Positions 16,701-27,203 are shown, counted from the stretch's first letter. The stretch: 64,000 nucleotides of DNA from Mesostigma viride (GCA_009746045.1 RPFO01000123.1:36001-100000); one strand, 5' to 3'. Notes: generated by a model from the sequence alone, not told the origin. Made by a program: numbers and translations.

Positions 16701-16855
16701 GTACAACACACAACACACACACACACAACAAAAAATTATATACACACACACGCACACGCACACGCACACGCACACGCACACGCACACGCACAACACATAC
16801 CACACACAACACACACACGCACATGTGAACAACACACACACACAACAATTATAAT
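16701..16855. repeat. CA-rich and (ACGCAC)n microsatellite at the array edge
   Basis: Directly after the last recognisable 40-bp unit the sequence becomes a CA-rich tract with a hexanucleotide ACGCAC run near 16,745-16,792. It ends where AT-rich unique sequence begins near 16,850. Confidence 0.85.
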
Positions 16856-16943
16856 ATTAGTAACAAAATAGTAATAAAGTATTTGCAAGCGTACTTCGTG
16901 TGAATTATGTGTAGACGAGAATAGAAGCTAAACAAAACTCTAA

Positions 16944-17012
16944 TGGAGAAAGAGGGATTCGAACCCTTGGGAAAGTTACCCCATACATAGCATTCCACTC
17001 GGACATTTCTCC
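16944..17012 (-). pseudogene. tRNA-Ser-like pseudogene lacking a normal anticodon arm
   Basis: On the minus strand the ends form a perfect 7-bp acceptor stem, GGAGAAA with TTTCTCC, followed by A as the discriminator base. The T loop is canonical (TTCGAAT), with four of five T-stem pairs intact. TCCGAGTGGA resembles the D arm of class II tRNA-Ser, and GGGGTAACTTTCCC looks like a long variable arm. The total is only 69 bases, against about 85-90 for tRNA-Ser, and the 5' half of the anticodon arm is missing, so no anticodon can be placed. An organellar-type trnS origin is possible. It is probably not functional. Confidence 0.5.
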
Positions 17013-17052
17013 GAAAAATAGGTCACGTAAGCTAAGGGTGGAGAGTTAAGGG

Positions 17053-17104
17053 TGTAGGTTGTAGGATGTATGGTGTAGGGTGTAGGGTGTAGGGTGTAGG
17101 GTGT
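17053..17104. repeat. telomere-like heptamer tract (TGTAGGG)n
   Basis: About seven heptamers occur in a row; the last four are exact TGTAGGG and the earlier ones are variants (TGTAGGT, TGTAGGA, TGTATGG). The motif differs by one base from the plant and green-algal telomere repeat TTTAGGG. It lies 350 bases beyond the 40-bp array. Confidence 0.7.
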
Positions 17105-18890
17105 CTTGAGCTTTCTATTTTGAGATCAATAGATAGTCCCCTTCCATGATCATGTGCGTGAGCTGGTTATGATTTTCATCTATGGCGTGTGTGGCCACAT
17201 CGTGTATTTACAACAACTTTCTAGCCATGGATAACTTGGACAAGGTAAAAACGTGTTGGTTCCAGAATACATGTGATCGCTGCATTGTCATCTACAATGT
17301 ACAAATCAATTACTTAAAAGCTACGGATTTCGGGGCTAAGTTTTTGTGGGTAGAGATTGGCAAGGGTGTTTTTATCTTGCCACTTGGTCACTTGGTGTGC
17401 ATTAAGTCTGTTCGTGCGTTGGACTCAAAAAACTGTCCGTGTGTGGTGGTGGACTTTTCCTCACGGGCAGTCGCCATATGTCATACAAGCACTTGTTCGG
17501 CGTACCACTAGCTCATGGATGTCACCATTGTAATTTTGCGTTGTAACAGCATTTCTCGGAGCCAACGGCCGTTGGACTCAAAAAACTGACCGTATGTGGT
17601 GGTGGACTTTTCCTCACGGGCAGTCGCCATATGTCATACAAGCACTTGTTCGGCGTAGCACTAGCTCGTGGATGTCACCATTGTAATTTTGCGTTGTAAC
17701 AGCATTTCTCGGAGCCAACGGCCGTTGGACTCCGAAAAACTGATAACCTTGTCTAAAGGTGTGTGCGTGAGATGGCACATGTGCATTGTCGGGGGGAGTT
17801 TTCTCAAGAGCCACATGTGGTAGTGTAAGGTGGGCATGCTTAGTGCGTACGGGTGGGAGGGACAAGAGGTGCAGAAGTTGACGGCTTTTGACCTTGGGAA
17901 ATGACAAGGCACACACATAAGACAACCACAACCAAGTGATAATTTTAATGTCTTCACGGGTGTACTGTCAATTTCTCCGAGCCAACGGCCGTTGGACTCT
18001 CGAAACTCTCATAACCCTCACCACAATGTGTGTGCGTGCGATGGCACTTGTGCCATGTGCCGGGGGGGGGTGAGAAATCTGTCGTTCATTAATTTGTGCC
18101 TCGTCGGGGTGGGCATGCATGAATTTGTGCCTCGTCGGGGTGGACATGCATGAAAGCATTTTCATTGGTACTCGGGGTTCAATATTTTTGTCTTTCTGTT
18201 GAAACGTCGACGTGCTCTTCTCCTGCTCTTTTTTTTTCCTACTCAACGGCCGTTGGTGCTTTCAAACTTGCCCAGCGTTATGACTAGGATGCCCTTCTTT
18301 ACTGCTAGCAAACGCCGCTTGTGTACAATGCTAGAATTAGGCCGGGGTAATGGTACACGTCCACCGCGTCCCCAGTGCAAGGTTTGTGAATGCGCTGGTT
18401 CGTAAAAAATTCGGCACTTGGAGGGTTCGAACCACTGACCCCACTATTGTTATTTCAACATGCCCTGAACGAAAAAGCTGCGTAAAGGATACGTTAACCG
18501 TCCCCTGTTATTCTTGATTATATACATTACATTAGAGTGACGTACACACGCGGTTGGTGGTCCGTTTAACGGTGTGTTTCCGTACTTGCCAACTGAACTT
18601 GCAAACTGACTGACTGACTGCCTCCGTTACGACTAACAAGTGAACGACGAGTGAGCTACTATAGTTTTGTTCAGTTCATTGTGTCTATATGTACATAGCC
18701 GTTTATTCAAAACCGTTGCGTGGATACCTTGATTCTGGGTTCGCTGATACTTGTTTCCCATTTTAAATCTCCCGTCCATAATTGGATACATGTAATGTAG
18801 GAGGATACCCACTTGCCCGAAATCCGCGTAACGGGTGGTTAATACTGCTGTAAGCGGAATTACAGACAAATCTGCGTAACGGGCTAACAT
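17105..18890. other. non-coding stretch with one short unexplained ORF
   Basis: No recognisable gene was found. A 109-codon plus-strand ORF at 17,182-17,511 has no recognised domain, and its last 30 codons lie in a local 153-bp duplication. Copies of an AACGGCCGTT-centred palindrome punctuate the stretch. A GGTTCGAACC box near 18,425 lacks the rest of a tRNA fold. Confidence 0.4.
17419..17724. repeat. 153-bp tandem duplication
   Basis: Two head-to-tail copies start at TTGGACTC at 17,419 and 17,572, and a third partial start lies at 17,725. The copies differ at only a few bases, for example CTGTCCGTGTG versus CTGACCGTATG. Each copy ends in a CCAACGGCCGTTGG palindrome. Confidence 0.85.
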
Positions 18891-19676
18891 TTTTGTCCTC
18901 GTTTTTCATGTACTGGTTTTTGCACGCAGGACGCCATTCGCAACACCGCCTGACGGAGTCGGATGGACCGGACGTGCGTGAGGCTGCTGTTCACAGTCGT
19001 CAAGTTGGCAGACATTAATATCAACACGGTCACGAGAATTCGTCCAGAGAATAATTGATGCTTGTGACGTGCTCGACGGCTGCGATGACCGAGATGATGC
19101 GTGTAGTGCACAGCGTCCGAGACGTCGCGACACCCGTGGCTGTCCTGTTGATGCGAACGCACGGTGACGAGACGGAGCCCACTATTTAGGTGGATTACAA
19201 GTTAGAACGGCCCGCGCGGTTGCACTGTTTAATCGCGAACGTGGATTTTGCGGAGCCGACGGCCGTTGGGGATTGGAAATCTGATGATATCGGGGCTGCG
19301 CACGACATCGAGGAACTGGGGATCGACGTAGGTCTACAGGCTCACTTGTCCGTCAACATGTATGGCCTCGCTTGACTGTCATCATCTTGACATGTACATA
19401 ACTAGTTCATATACCATGCATTTGACACTGCCTGCACGTGGATTTTCCAGACATATATTGAGGGTAATTATAACTCGAAAGCACTACGTACGATTGAGAC
19501 GTCCGGTCGTAGAGCAGATGCACTGGAGCTTTCTGATCTTCCAATTGATGGGTCTGTAATTATGTAAGATATTCAGATATCGCGATGACTCGAGCATCGA
19601 TGCATGGAATGTAATAATGTATTTCATTCAATTATACATCCAATTTAACTCCGCAATTGAGGGGCGCACATGTCCT
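18891..19676. other. unassigned sequence downstream of the transposase-like gene
   Basis: Short ORFs on both strands (minus 18,884-19,162, plus 19,190-19,375) show no domain I recognise. The stretch lies where the catalytic half of a MULE-type transposase would be expected, but I could not read a DDE core in it. Confidence 0.3.
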
Positions 19677-21163
19677 TCAGCCCGAGACAACATTTCCCAA
19701 GTAATTTTCGATTAGTGATTTAGTGTGGGCCTTCCCTAGAAGGCGGTTCTCCTCGTCCATGTCAGCAGCCCAAAAAAAATCTGCATCGGTGTTCTTCTGC
19801 TTCATGCACCACTCAAATAGGTTGTTGGCAGAGTTCAAGCGCTCCTCTGGTGTCATGCGGTAAAAGTCATAAATGTCAGCCTCCGACCATGTCTCTTCTA
19901 TTCTGATCAGGCACTCCGCAAAGGTGAAAACCTTTGCGTTCAGTGCCGGGCCGCGGAAAACGCGGAAAACGCGATCTGCAAATGAATCCGACCGGAATCG
20001 AACTGGGGACCTCTCGCACCAATTTTGCTGACTATAGGACGGACGTCTCCGGTTACCATGGCATCGCCAACTTACACCTACAGTCATCCGCAAAAGTTCT
20101 CCTGTCCGGGGAGTGATGCAAGCCTTTCGGATTTGGTACTAGATAAATCACTCGAGATCTGTGTGTAGGAGTACTACACACATGTCTGCACGCGAGACTT
20201 GTTCAGTCTCGCACCGTGAGACGGGCTGAACACGGCTGAATCCTTCTTTAGAAGGGGGCGTAGCCGGTACTAACGAAATCAGCCAAGCGTATATTCTGAT
20301 CAGGCACTCCGCAAAGGTGAAAACCTTTGCGTTCAGTGCCGGGCCGCGGAAAACGCGGAAAACGCGATCTGCAAATGAATCCGACCGGAATCGAACTGGG
20401 GACCTCTCGCACCAATTTTGCTGACTATAGGACGGACGTCTCCGGTTACCATGGCATCGCCAACTTACACCTACAGTCATCCGCAAAAGTTCTCCTGTCC
20501 GGGGAGTGATGCAAGCCTTTCGGATTTGGTACTAGATAAATCACTCGAGATCTGTGTGTAGGAGTACTACACACATGTCTGCACGCGAGACTTGTTCAGT
20601 CTCGCACCGTGAGACGGGCTGAACACGGCTGAATCCATGTCTCTTCTATGTCTGATGCCTTAGCGATGGCTGAAATGATGGCTCTGATATCCGCCACCCC
20701 CCCAGCAAGCTTCAAGCCCTTGAAAGTAGCCAAGTGCTCCTGGATTTTGGGAGGGATGCTGCGTAGCTTTGGGTCCGCCAAAAACTCACCATTACCACGG
20801 TCTAGCAATTTGTGGTTGTGCTGAAAACAAGGTAAGTTGGACAATACCCATGCACCTTGATGAAGCTTGATGCTAATCGACCACGGGCAGCCAAGTCCCT
20901 TTGACTTGGATGCTATCTCACCTGTTTGCTTTGCCTCGTGGCCAAGATTGCATCGCAACTGGGTCAATTTGGTACTGTCACTGCTCACCTTTTTTATTCT
21001 GAGTGAGTACGCACCATCACAAGTCGTATGCGCCCATCGCCGTAACTCTGTTATCGCAACGTTGCGAGCTCCAAGTACATCCCCATTACACGGCCAAGGG
21101 CCCACAGGAATACCTGGCGCCAAATCGGAAAACCCCGATGGAACTGGGTGGTCGCTTGATGTA
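19677..21163 (-). pseudogene. FAR1/MULE-type transposase-like gene, interrupted by a retroelement
   Basis: Two in-frame minus-strand blocks flank a foreign insert. The upstream block (about 21,163-20,635) has a FAR1-like zinc-binding pattern: CNLGHE, then GCPWSI, then QHNHKLL, meaning two cysteines followed by a His-x-His. The downstream block (19,901-19,677) reads DFYRMTPEERL and then DADFFWAADMDEENRLL, resembling the segment before the DDE core in FAR1/FRS proteins and Mutator-like transposases. Both blocks carry IEETW, encoded by the insert's target duplication, so removing the insert plus one duplicate restores one frame. The reading frame stops at 19,677 before any catalytic core, so the gene is truncated or continues in exons I cannot place. 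An acceptor-like CTCGTTGCAG precedes 21,163. Whether it was a transposase or a domesticated FAR1-type regulator cannot be decided here. Confidence 0.6.
19902..20634 (-). mobile_element. tRNA-related short retroelement inserted as a tandem dimer
   Basis: Two copies, identical as far as I compared them over about 345 bases, lie 393 bases apart (19,899 and 20,292 onwards) with a 48-base spacer. The pair is flanked by the 15-bp direct repeat CCATGTCTCTTCTAT at 19,887-19,901 and 20,635-20,649, as expected for target-primed reverse transcription. Reading the minus strand, each copy has a B-box-like AGTTCGATTCC (20,387-20,397 and 19,994-20,004), preceded about 60 bases upstream by TGGCGATGCCATGG, a loose A-box match. 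Three hairpins are visible: GTGTGTAG/CTACACAC, GCGAGAC/GTCTCGC, and GCAAAGGT-GAAA-ACCTTTGC nested in GCACT/AGTGC. No poly-A tail is seen. A SINE is the best description, and the tRNA relationship is an inference. Confidence 0.65.
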
Positions 21164-22373
21164 CTGCAACGAGCACAAGGCAATGACACAGTGCATCCAT
21201 GCAGCCGCCAACTAAGACTCCTTCACCTACCTGCATTCCAATATTGTAGTGGTAATGCTCCGATAATCAATCCGATGGTAATGCTCCGATAATCAATTCT
21301 CAACCCCTTTCACAACCATGCATGGACAAAAGGAAGCATACTCACGTGACCTAAGTGGTTGTTCAACCTTCGCTACTTTGTACCATTTTTCTTTCCAACA
21401 AAGTGTGAATGGTGCGAACATACACTTTTCTCATGAATGCATGCCCATGCATTGTGACTTGTGAGTCGAATAATGTTGATGCCACGTGCTACCGAAGGCC
21501 CAGTTTTTACATGGAATGACCATAACCGCATCTGTTAAAACATTCCATCCCAACTGTTTGCATGTTGCTCTAACCGCTAAGGCCTGGCGAAGAGTTTGTA
21601 ACATGGGGCCCTGCCATAAACACATCCATGAAAACAATTCCATCCAACCTCATTGCACTTGCATCTAACCAGAAACCCCAATCAAAACACCCAGTTTTTC
21701 TGTGTCAAAATGCGTGCAAGTTAGGTACCACGTACTTCTTTACAGGCCGTTGTGGATTGGAACTGGGACCAGGCGCAGTGCCATTACTTCCGCTGCCGGC
21801 GTCGAAATGCTGCCCAATGCTTGCAGCTGTGTCACCTTGGGTAGAACCCGGCATATCAACTGCCTCGCCGATGTCAACAGTGACATCAGTAACGGTACCT
21901 TGGCCACTGCATCCACAAAGTATACAAATGCACCATGTGTCGTGAGGTCGTCAACCACAAGCATCTACGATGTGCTTTCCGGATGCGTGCCCGTGAGGGG
22001 CAAAAGGGCTACTTGCCATGCTTTGCCTGAAAGCAGGCCCACGACGAAGCATACCACATGTATGCTCACATGGTACGGTTTTATTAAGAGTTGTTGATGG
22101 CAAGGATGGAAACAAACCTAGGCACGTGTAGGACAGCTGATGTAGTGCACAAAATGTGTGGCTAACTAGGACGCAGTTGTGGGTAAGCCTACTCCCCACG
22201 TCAAGACATTAGTTAGCGACAGTTCGCACAAGCTCTTTTACTTGCAATTTGCTTGAAATGATATTTAAGAGTGCTGAAATGCTAGGTAAGCCTTTGGTGC
22301 ACCATATCACATTATTCATGTTTAGACTTTCGGGAAAGAAGAACTACATGCATATGAGGAAGAAGGGAATGTG
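21164..22373. other. no recognised gene
   Basis: The stretch between the transposase-like gene and the Gln-rich gene has only short ORFs without recognisable domains. It could hold 5' exons of the minus-strand transposase-like gene. A short direct repeat (AATGCTCCGATAATCAAT) occurs twice near 21,251 and 21,281. Confidence 0.35.
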
Positions 22374-24489
22374 TTATAAATGCATTTCATACCTTTTGGT
22401 TTTGTCCTCCGCCCTTTTTCGTACATGGGTGGCATGCTCCGAGCAAAACCAATGGCTTCCAACCTTCTCCATCACAATCTGCAATGGTGCACCAGGACTC
22501 GCTTCCAGAAGACCCTCCACACAGCATCGTTTCACAACTGATCTGAAGTGACATTTCTTCGTTGTTGGTAGTCCTTGTGGTCTCTGATGTTGCTCCTCCT
22601 GCGCCGGCGTCAACATCGGTGTCAGCGGCTGCAGCCGGAGCTGGTGCTCCACTTGAGGCTGCTGCGATAGCTGCCCTGACTGCAGTGGTGGTGGCAGCGG
22701 CTGCTGCAGTGGCTGCTGCAGTGGCTGCGGTGACTGTTGCAGTGGTTGATGCTGCTGCATCGGATGTGGTGGCGGCTGCAAGCACTGCTGGTGCAGATAT
22801 TCTTGTTGCACAGGGATTTGCTGCTCCACTTGAGGCTGCTGCGATAGCTGCCCTGACTGCAGTGGTGGTGGCAGCGGCTGCTGCAGTGGCTGCTGCAGTG
22901 GCTGCGGTGACTGTTGCAGTGGTTGATGCTGCTGCATCGGATGTGGTGGCGGCTGCAAGCACTGCTGCAGTGCAGATATTCTTGTTGCACAGGGATTTGC
23001 TGCTCCACTTGAGGCTGCTGCGATAGCTGCCCTGACTGCAGTGGTGGTGGCAGCGGCTGCTGCAGTGGCTGCTGCAGTGGCTGCGGTGACTGTTGCAGTG
23101 GTTGATGCTGCTGCATCGGATGTGGTGGCGGCTGCAAGCACTGCTGGTGCAGATATTCTTGTTGCACAGGGATTTGCTGCTCCACTTGAGGCTGCTGCGA
23201 TAGCTGCCCTGACTGCAGTGGTGGTGGCAGCGGCTGCTGCAGTGGCTGCTGCAGTGGCTGCGGTGACTGTTGCAGTGGTTGATGCTGCTGCATCGGATGT
23301 GGTGGCGGCTGCAAGCACTGCTGGTGCAGATATTCTTGTTGCACAGGGATTTGCTGCTCCACTTGAGGCTGCTGCGATAGCTGCCCTGACTGCAGTGGTG
23401 GTGGCAGCGGCTGCTGCAGTGGCTGCTGCAGTGGCTGCGGTGACTGTTGCAGTGGTTGATGCTGCTGCATCGGATGTGGTGGCGGCTGCAAGCACTGCTG
23501 GTGCAGATATTCTTGTTGCACAGGGATTTGCTGCTCCACTTGAGGCTGCTGCGATAGCTGCCCTGACTGCAGTGGTGGTGGCAGCGGCTGCTGCAGTGGC
23601 TGCTGCAGTGGCTGCGGTGATTGTTGCAGTGGTTGATGCTGCTGCATCGGATGTGGTGGCGGCTGCAAGCACTGCTGGTGCAGATATTCTTGTTGCACAG
23701 GGATTTGCTGCTCCACTTGAGGCTGCTGCGATAGCTGCCCTGACTGCAGTGGTGGTGGCAGCGGCTGCTGCAGTGGCTGCGGTGACTGTTGCAGTGGTTG
23801 ATGCTGCTGCATCGGATGTGGTGGCGGCTGCAAGCACTGCTGCAGTGCAGATATTCTTGTTGCACAGGGATTTGCTGCTCCACTTGAGGCTGCTGCGATA
23901 GCTGCCCTGACTGCAGTGGTGGTGGCAGCGGCTGCTGCAGTGGCTGCTGCAGTGGCTGCGGTGACTGTTGCAGTGGTTGATGCTGCTGCATCGGATGTGG
24001 TGGCGGCTGCAAGCACTGCTGGTGCAGATATTCTTGTTGCACAGGGATTTGCTGCAATGGAAACCATTACAAACAAATAGAGCAAATGCACATATATAAG
24101 CAACCATAAGCTAGTGCACTAGCTATGGCCACAGCATCAGCATCATTTCCCTCAGAACGTCGATAAAGACATTTCTTCAAGCCAACAATGGAGTAGAAGG
24201 GAGTGCTTTAAGAAAAGCCAAATAACACAGGAACAAAACCTACATATGCCAGAGAAAACAGGTGAGGATGTTGTCGTTGCAGGTGGAGCTGCACCGCTTG
24301 TTGTTGTTGTTGTTGTTGTTGTGTTCGTTCTTGATGTTGTTGCATGGGATGATGTTGCCGCAGTTGCTCCACACAACGTTGGTGACGAATTGATTGCTCT
24401 TGTTGAATGGAACGCATCTCCGTCTCCAATCGCGAGGAGCCCCTTGCCATGCTCGGTGCGGCATGCGCAACCAAGTTGGGACGTTGCAC
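22374..24489 (-). CDS. Gln/Pro-rich repeat protein, two exons visible
   Basis: Proposed exons are 24,489-24,244 (82 codons, after a TTTCCAACAG acceptor, ending at a GTAGGT donor) and 24,051-22,374 (after TTTCCATTGCAG, ending at TAA); both junctions are phase 0. The first exon carries an eight-Gln run and motifs such as QQHQERTQ. The second is a tandem array of a 59-residue Gln/Pro-rich unit that begins QIPVQQEYLHQQCLQ, followed by a unique tail, CHFRSVVKRCCVEGLL to HWFCSEHATHVRKR. Two units carry an identical 2-base insertion, so the Gln frame runs through three different frames and no single ORF spans the exon. The protein could be a low-complexity regulatory factor, but no domain is recognised. 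The gene may be broken, or the extra bases may be removed by splicing. Confidence 0.45.
22642..24057. repeat. 177-bp tandem repeat, about eight units
   Basis: The marker GGATTTGCTGC starts at 22,814, 22,993, 23,170, 23,347, 23,524, 23,701, 23,868 and 24,045. Spacing is 177 (59 codons), except 179 where TGCAGTGCAG replaces TGGTGCAG, and 167 where a 12-base subunit (GCTGCAGTGGCT) is lost as well. All three minus frames and one plus frame are open across it: Gln/Pro-rich, Ser/His/Cys-rich and Ala/Thr-rich on minus, Ala/Val-rich on plus. Confidence 0.9.
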
Positions 24490-24692
24490 CTGTTGGAAAT
24501 GTAGTACGGCATGCGAGTGCACAGCGGACACTTGACAAGGTGTATACTTCTGGGTACATGCAATTTAAGGCATCTCTAATGGACGACGCGACATAATCTT
24601 TTATATGCGTCCTTGCAAATGGCTATCAACGCATGTTCTGGCCAAGTACCACCCACAGACCAAAAGACAAAGAGGCACGCTACGTACACATT

Positions 24693-24900
24693 GCAATGGA
24701 CGCATGTATTGAATCTGATATTGCGATTGCTGCAAGCATGGTGCTTGATGGCGATGCTCCATGCCACTTGGTTCGAATCGCCGCTTGCCCGCAGTATGAT
24801 GGGCCGCCGGGGCTTCATGGTTGGGAACTTGGTTCTGTTGGCCCAAAAAGCGGAGAGCAGTGAAAGAATGATGAGAACACTTAGGGTTTGAGTTTGTGTT
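24693..24900 (-). CDS. possible upstream exon of the Gln-rich gene
   Basis: A minus-strand open stretch includes GQQNQVPNHEAPAAHH and then CLQQSQYQIQYMRPLQC, similar in flavour to the Gln-rich exons downstream. It ends near a GTACGT donor-like site at about 24,690. The frame is open upstream without an ATG. No domain is recognised, and linkage to the downstream exons is an inference from composition and strand. Confidence 0.25.
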
Positions 24901-25100
24901 TAGGGGACCAAGATAATGGGAAAACGGTCAAGTTTTATCTAAAAAATAACTCAACATTCTCAACCACTAACATACAAAGAAAAAAAATCATCGGCCATGC
25001 AAAATGCCCAGTCCATATCAATGCCTTGCAGTAGTAACCAAGCCCAGCCAACAATTATGATCTGCGTGATGTGGACCCGTTTCGATGTATGCTTGCTTAC

Positions 25101-25376
25101 CTCGTCGTTAAAAACTGGATCAGGCCCAGGGTTCGGCTCGACATCTCCATCCCGCGTAAGGTCCCTTAACCACCCACACCGGATGCTTGGCCTCAGCCAG
25201 CATTTTCCGAGGTTGCATTTGAGACGTGCCCGCCAATACCTCCTCGTGCCTTTAACCCATAGTCCGAAAAGTGTATGTGATCGCATACACTTTGACTTAA
25301 CGTAATAAACCACGTAATTCCAGGAGCGCCGCGCCACCCGTGACGGAGGGAAGTTGTCCGGTGGGTCTGGGAACAC
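25101..25376 (-). CDS. exon encoding a 2A-like ribosome-skipping motif
   Basis: The minus-strand ORF contains WLRDLTRD followed by GDVEPNPGP (25,148-25,122). This fits the 2A consensus D-x-E-x-N-P-G-P, with a Leu-containing upstream segment. Known 2A motifs make the ribosome skip the last Gly-Pro bond, and they occur in viruses and near the N-terminus of some non-LTR retrotransposon proteins. Just downstream the reading GPDPVFNDE meets a GTAAGC donor at 25,100, so 25,101 is a plausible exon end. A pyrimidine-rich acceptor (TTTTCTTTGTATGTTAG) lies near 24,970. The host protein is not identified; it could be the start of the Gln-rich gene or a remnant of a retroelement. Confidence 0.4.
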
Positions 25377-27070
25377 TTAGGGACGAAGGTGATGCATAGG
25401 TTTGGGGGGGTTATTCGCCATAGCTTGGTAATTACAACGTGCATTGAGAAAGTATCACGTGACTTTGGCGGGAAATTTTCGCTCGCGCGCGCGCGCAACG
25501 AGATATGGCTGCCAACGTGCCGTTATCAGGGAAATTTTCGTCTCGCGGCTAGAAACGGTTTAGAATGTTGCTCAGAATGATGATGCGTGATTTTCGTAGG
25601 TCAGGCATGGCCAGATTTTTAGGATTGGGAAAATACAGGTAGGAAAATACTGCCTTCTTGGTCGTCAGTGCCAGACAAGTCATCGCCTATCATATGTCGA
25701 TTTTCTCCTTATGGCCGGGCAGTCTGCGCCAGCCCGAGCATCCAGGTTTGCTACGGGATGTCCCCTGCAGCATTTGCTGCGAATGCGGACGCATTTATAG
25801 GTCATCTTTGAACGAAACATCAACCTGGTAATCATAAAGGATGCATGCTTGACGCGGCTATGGCGGCCTATGCCCGTAGAGCCACGGTATCTGTGAGTTA
25901 TGGTGGTCCCGGCCAGCGGACCCCGGGAAGGACATGAACGAGCTGGGTACGACAACGTATTTGCGTGTTGTTTGCAGCGGAATTCGTCTCCCATGCAATA
26001 TATATGACGATTTTATCTTTGCATATTTCAGCAAGCTTTCATGCCTGTTGTAGAGAGTGGTTTCAGCCCTGAAAGTGCCCAGTTTATGGCATATCTTTGG
26101 AGTGTATCATTCCGTTAGTGCAGGTAGGCAACGTGTTTGTATTCCAGCACTTTTGGCAGCATTTTATAGCTTTTTATAATGCATTATTGTGTTGCATGTC
26201 ATAGATAGCTGTTTACACGCGCGTAACCCACACACATATATGAGCACGTTATATAGAGGTAATGGGTTATCCGGGTGGTCTGACCCAAGGAAACCCCCAT
26301 TGGACTATCCAACTAAGTTGTCCTATGTTGGTATTGAGGTTCCCTACCCTCCCTGGGAAAAAAGTGGGGGGTTAACTTTTCCTTGGGGAAAAAAGATCGT
26401 CTTTTGGCCAACTTTGACTAGAGCTATCATCCAAATGCTTTGATAAAGCCATGGTGTTATTGCATATTCTGAAAGCCCTTGAAGTGTAGATACTCCTAGC
26501 ATCTTGGTTGGGGGTATTTGGAGTTGTGGCCTGTGAGTTATGATTTTTTTCATTTTCAGGGGTATGAAAGTGCCAAAAATGGGTCAGCGGACTATGGGTT
26601 AAAATTTATAAAGTTACGACCCCATGGGCACAAGAAGGCACGCAAGTGAACTGGATACACGGGGATAGGAAGGGAGGGAGGGAGGAAGAAAGGTGGGGTG
26701 GACTCGGACGTGATGGAAACGAATTTGTATATGTATGACGAAGGCTTGACAAGGGGGTAAATTTGAGGGAACTGGATGGATGAATTAATGAGAGGGAGTG
26801 CGGACGAGATGGAGAAGGGGTTCATGCAACGATGGATGGGTGCAGGGACCGCGGGAGGGACAAATGGAGGGACAGGTGGAGGGGTGGACCGAGGGACATC
26901 TTCAAAAATCGATACATTGAAGGTAAGTTGGATGGGTGGATGAGAGGGAGCGTGGACGAGACGGAGGTACCCAGAGCGTGAGGGGTGAATGAATTGGTAG
27001 ATGGGTAAAGGGAGAGTTGGAAAGATGGACAGAGGGATGTGGGCCCACGAAGGCTTGAGGGACCATATAC
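25377..27070. other. no recognised gene
   Basis: This stretch includes a (GC)n tract at about 25,484-25,496, a repeated GGGAAATTTTCG flanking it, and a G-rich low-complexity part from 26,650 that opens a Pro-rich minus ORF. I see no domain. Confidence 0.4.
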
Positions 27071-27203
27071 CATCAGCCGATGCAGCTAGCGGCAACATGC
27101 CGACCAAGCCCGTGTACAAGGTTGCTACGTTGGAGGAATTCTTCGTGTAGGCGGGCTGGGTGAACCGGATGTAAGGACCCTCGGGTGGGACGTCGGAGGC
27201 GCG
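27071..27203 (-). CDS. possible internal exon, function unknown
   Basis: Within a 279-codon minus ORF, only the middle part looks protein-like: ASDVPPEGPYIRFTQP, then VATLYTGLVGMLPLAASADG. It is preceded by an acceptor-like CTACTTGCAAG and followed by a donor-like GTATATGG. The rest of the ORF is low-complexity Pro/Ser translation of a GGGAGG/GGATGG-rich stretch. I do not recognise the family. Confidence 0.25.

Noticed and set aside
4-16854. A 5,616-residue protein gene, and similar giant ORFs in the other two plus frames
   Set aside because: The three frames encode the same rotating peptide because the unit is 40 bases. There is no convincing start, splice or domain structure, so openness follows from the repeat.
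18411-18440. tRNA gene around GGTTCGAACC
   Set aside because: The T-loop motif is present, but T-stem pairing fails and no acceptor or anticodon arm can be built.
19899-19960. Hammerhead ribozyme in the SINE-like element
   Set aside because: CTGATCA and a GAAA loop are present, but the CUGAUGA core and properly placed GAAA/stem III are not. The GAAA is a hairpin loop.
22562-23901. Ala/Val-rich plus-strand ORFs across the 177-bp repeat
   Set aside because: They are antisense readings of the Gln/Pro repeat. Only the minus Gln frame is supported by splice sites and a unique tail.
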